The position numbers and the translations under genes were made by a program. Below are positions 14,752 through 15,512 of a stretch of 15,512 bases of DNA, in pieces. The DNA comes from Thermoflexales bacterium (GTDB lineage: Bacteria; Chloroflexota; Anaerolineae; Fen-1058), in contig JAUQXD010001126.1 of assembly GCA_030834835.1 (NCBI GenBank), positions 1-15,512 of the forward strand. Direction: 5' to 3'. Numbering within the stretch: position 1 is the first letter of the stretch; every line of letters starts with the position of its first letter. The notes under the pieces were generated by a model. It saw only the letters and a program-made list of their open reading frames with translations, was not told where the DNA came from and ran no database searches.

Positions 14752-15512
14752 TGTCAGCCATGATCTTGACGTGGAGCTCATCACCCGATAACGAGGCCAT
14801 CGGCCCGACCGATGTGCGGGTGTGGTCGGCGGCGCTCGATCAACCGGCCGAAGTCGTGCAGCGTCTTCACGGCCTGTTGGCGGCCGATGAGCGGTCGCGG
14901 GCCGATCGGTTTCATTTCGATCGCGATCGGCGGCGCTTCATTGTCGGGCGCGGCGTGCTGCGATCGATCTTAGGCGGTTATCTTGGGATTGCGCCCGATC
15001 GCCTTGTGTTTGAATATGGCGCGCGGGGCAAGCCGGGTCTGTCGTCTCCTCACACTTCATTGCTTCACTTCAATGTCGCCCACTCTCACGAGTTGGCCGT
15101 GTATGCTTTTGCGCTTAATCAAGCGGTGGGGATCGATGTGGAATATGCGCTGCGCCACGTGCTGGATGCCGATCAGGTGGCGCAGCGCTTTTTTTCCGCC
15201 AATGAATACAGGACGTACCGGTCCCTGGCCGACGACGAAAAGCGCCCGGCGTTCTTTCGCTGCTGGACGCGTAAAGAGGCCTACATCAAAGCGATCGGCA
15301 CCGGGTTGTCGCACGCGCTCGATTGGTTCGAGGTGACGCTTGCGCCTGATCGACCGCCGTCGTTCCTGAGCATCGACGGCGATCCACTGGCCGCGCAGCG
15401 CTGGTCACTGATTCATCTAGAACCAGCCGCCGATTACGTTGGCGCAGTCGCGATTGCGAACCGGGCGTGGCACGTAGCGGGTTGGCGCTGGGAGTGCAGT
15501 CTGATTGACAGT
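14751..15512 (+). CDS. Sfp-type 4'-phosphopantetheinyl transferase (3' partial)
   Basis: The frame opens with ATG at 14751 (TGATG overlap with the thioesterase stop) and stays open for 254 codons to the right edge, so the stop is not seen. The product transfers the phosphopantetheine arm from CoA to the carrier serines of the synthases. Motifs, by residue number: Ser/Arg-rich RADRFHFDRDRRRFIVGR (about 51-68, the usual R-R-F--GR region), GKPGL (about 93-97), FNVAHS (about 108-113), GIDVE (about 126-130, metal-binding acids), and CWTRKEAYIKAIGTGL (about 170-185, the W--KEA block). The family usually has Ser where this reads Ala in FNVAHS. Length is already about that of Sfp-group members, so little is missing. 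Its position closes the operon and makes the cluster self-sufficient for carrier activation. A second ATG at 14760 is a possible alternative start. Confidence 0.93.
   Translation, partial: MSAMILTWSSSPDNEAIGPTDVRVWSAALDQPAEVVQRLHGLLAADERSRADRFHFDRDRRRFIVGRGVLRSILGGYLGIAPDRLVFEYGARGKPGLSSPHTSLLHFNVAHSHELAVYAFALNQAVGIDVEYALRHVLDADQVAQRFFSANEYRTYRSLADDEKRPAFFRCWTRKEAYIKAIGTGLSHALDWFEVTLAPDRPPSFLSIDGDPLAAQRWSLIHLEPAADYVGAVAIANRAWHVAGWRWECSLIDS

Noticed and set aside
14983..15336. Plus-strand frame of 117 codons near the right end
   Set aside because: It overlaps the PPTase in another frame; the PPTase frame holds GIDVE and the W--KEA block.

Overview
The window is the 3' part of a bacterial hybrid polyketide synthase / nonribosomal peptide synthetase (PKS/NRPS) gene cluster. 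Every gene lies on the + strand, and the ends of the window cut the first and last genes. The DNA is GC-rich (roughly 60% by eye), reads with standard bacterial codons and is extremely rich in the hexamer CGATCG. I cannot assign a species. The gene styles (TubC-type docking domains, PKS-like and PCP-like carriers side by side, an SGNH lipoprotein) would fit Chloroflexota, Cyanobacteriota or Myxococcota. This is an inference from remembered relatives, not a search.

Layout, left to right: (1) the C-terminal end of a type I PKS, with its acyl carrier domain (1-374); (2) a free-standing condensation (C) protein (367-1860); (3) an SGNH/GDSL-type lipoprotein gene with an in-frame TAA just after its catalytic GDS block (1862-2872); (4) an adenylation-thiolation (A-T) protein with an N-terminal TubC-type docking domain (2905-5058); (5) a KS-AT-KR-ACP polyketide synthase (5055-9701); (6) a docking-C-A-T-TE termination synthetase (9698-13975); (7) a type II editing thioesterase (13972-14751); (8) an Sfp-type phosphopantetheinyl transferase (PPTase) running off the right edge (14751-15512). 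Genes 4 to 8 overlap by 1-4 bases (ATGA, ATGA, GTGA, TGATG), genes 1 and 2 overlap by 8 bases, and gene 3 starts one base after the stop of gene 2. This is one translationally coupled operon. No stretch over about 35 bases lacks a gene, and I saw no RNA gene, CRISPR array, insertion sequence or convincing terminator.

How it works together (inference): the upstream PKS hands its acyl chain to the lone C protein, which must join with the separate A-T protein to act as one module. The A-T code read from the sequence (D-I-L-Q-L-G-M-I-W-K) resembles glycine codes. The PKS then adds one malonyl unit and reduces it to a beta-hydroxy group. The last synthetase adds a residue whose code (V-D-W-V-S-S-M-A-D-K) resembles beta-alanine codes, and its thioesterase releases the product. 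The predicted tail is acyl-NH-CH2-CH(OH)-CH2-CO-NH-CH2-CH2-CO-. The PPTase arms the carriers and the type II thioesterase clears mis-primed ones.

Most worth a second look: the split C | A-T module with a lipoprotein gene between its halves and a near-duplicate of the docking pair used further downstream; the nonsense codon in the SGNH gene; the terminal thioesterase whose triad reads Cys-Glu-His instead of Ser-Asp-His; and the beta-amino-acid type adenylation pocket.
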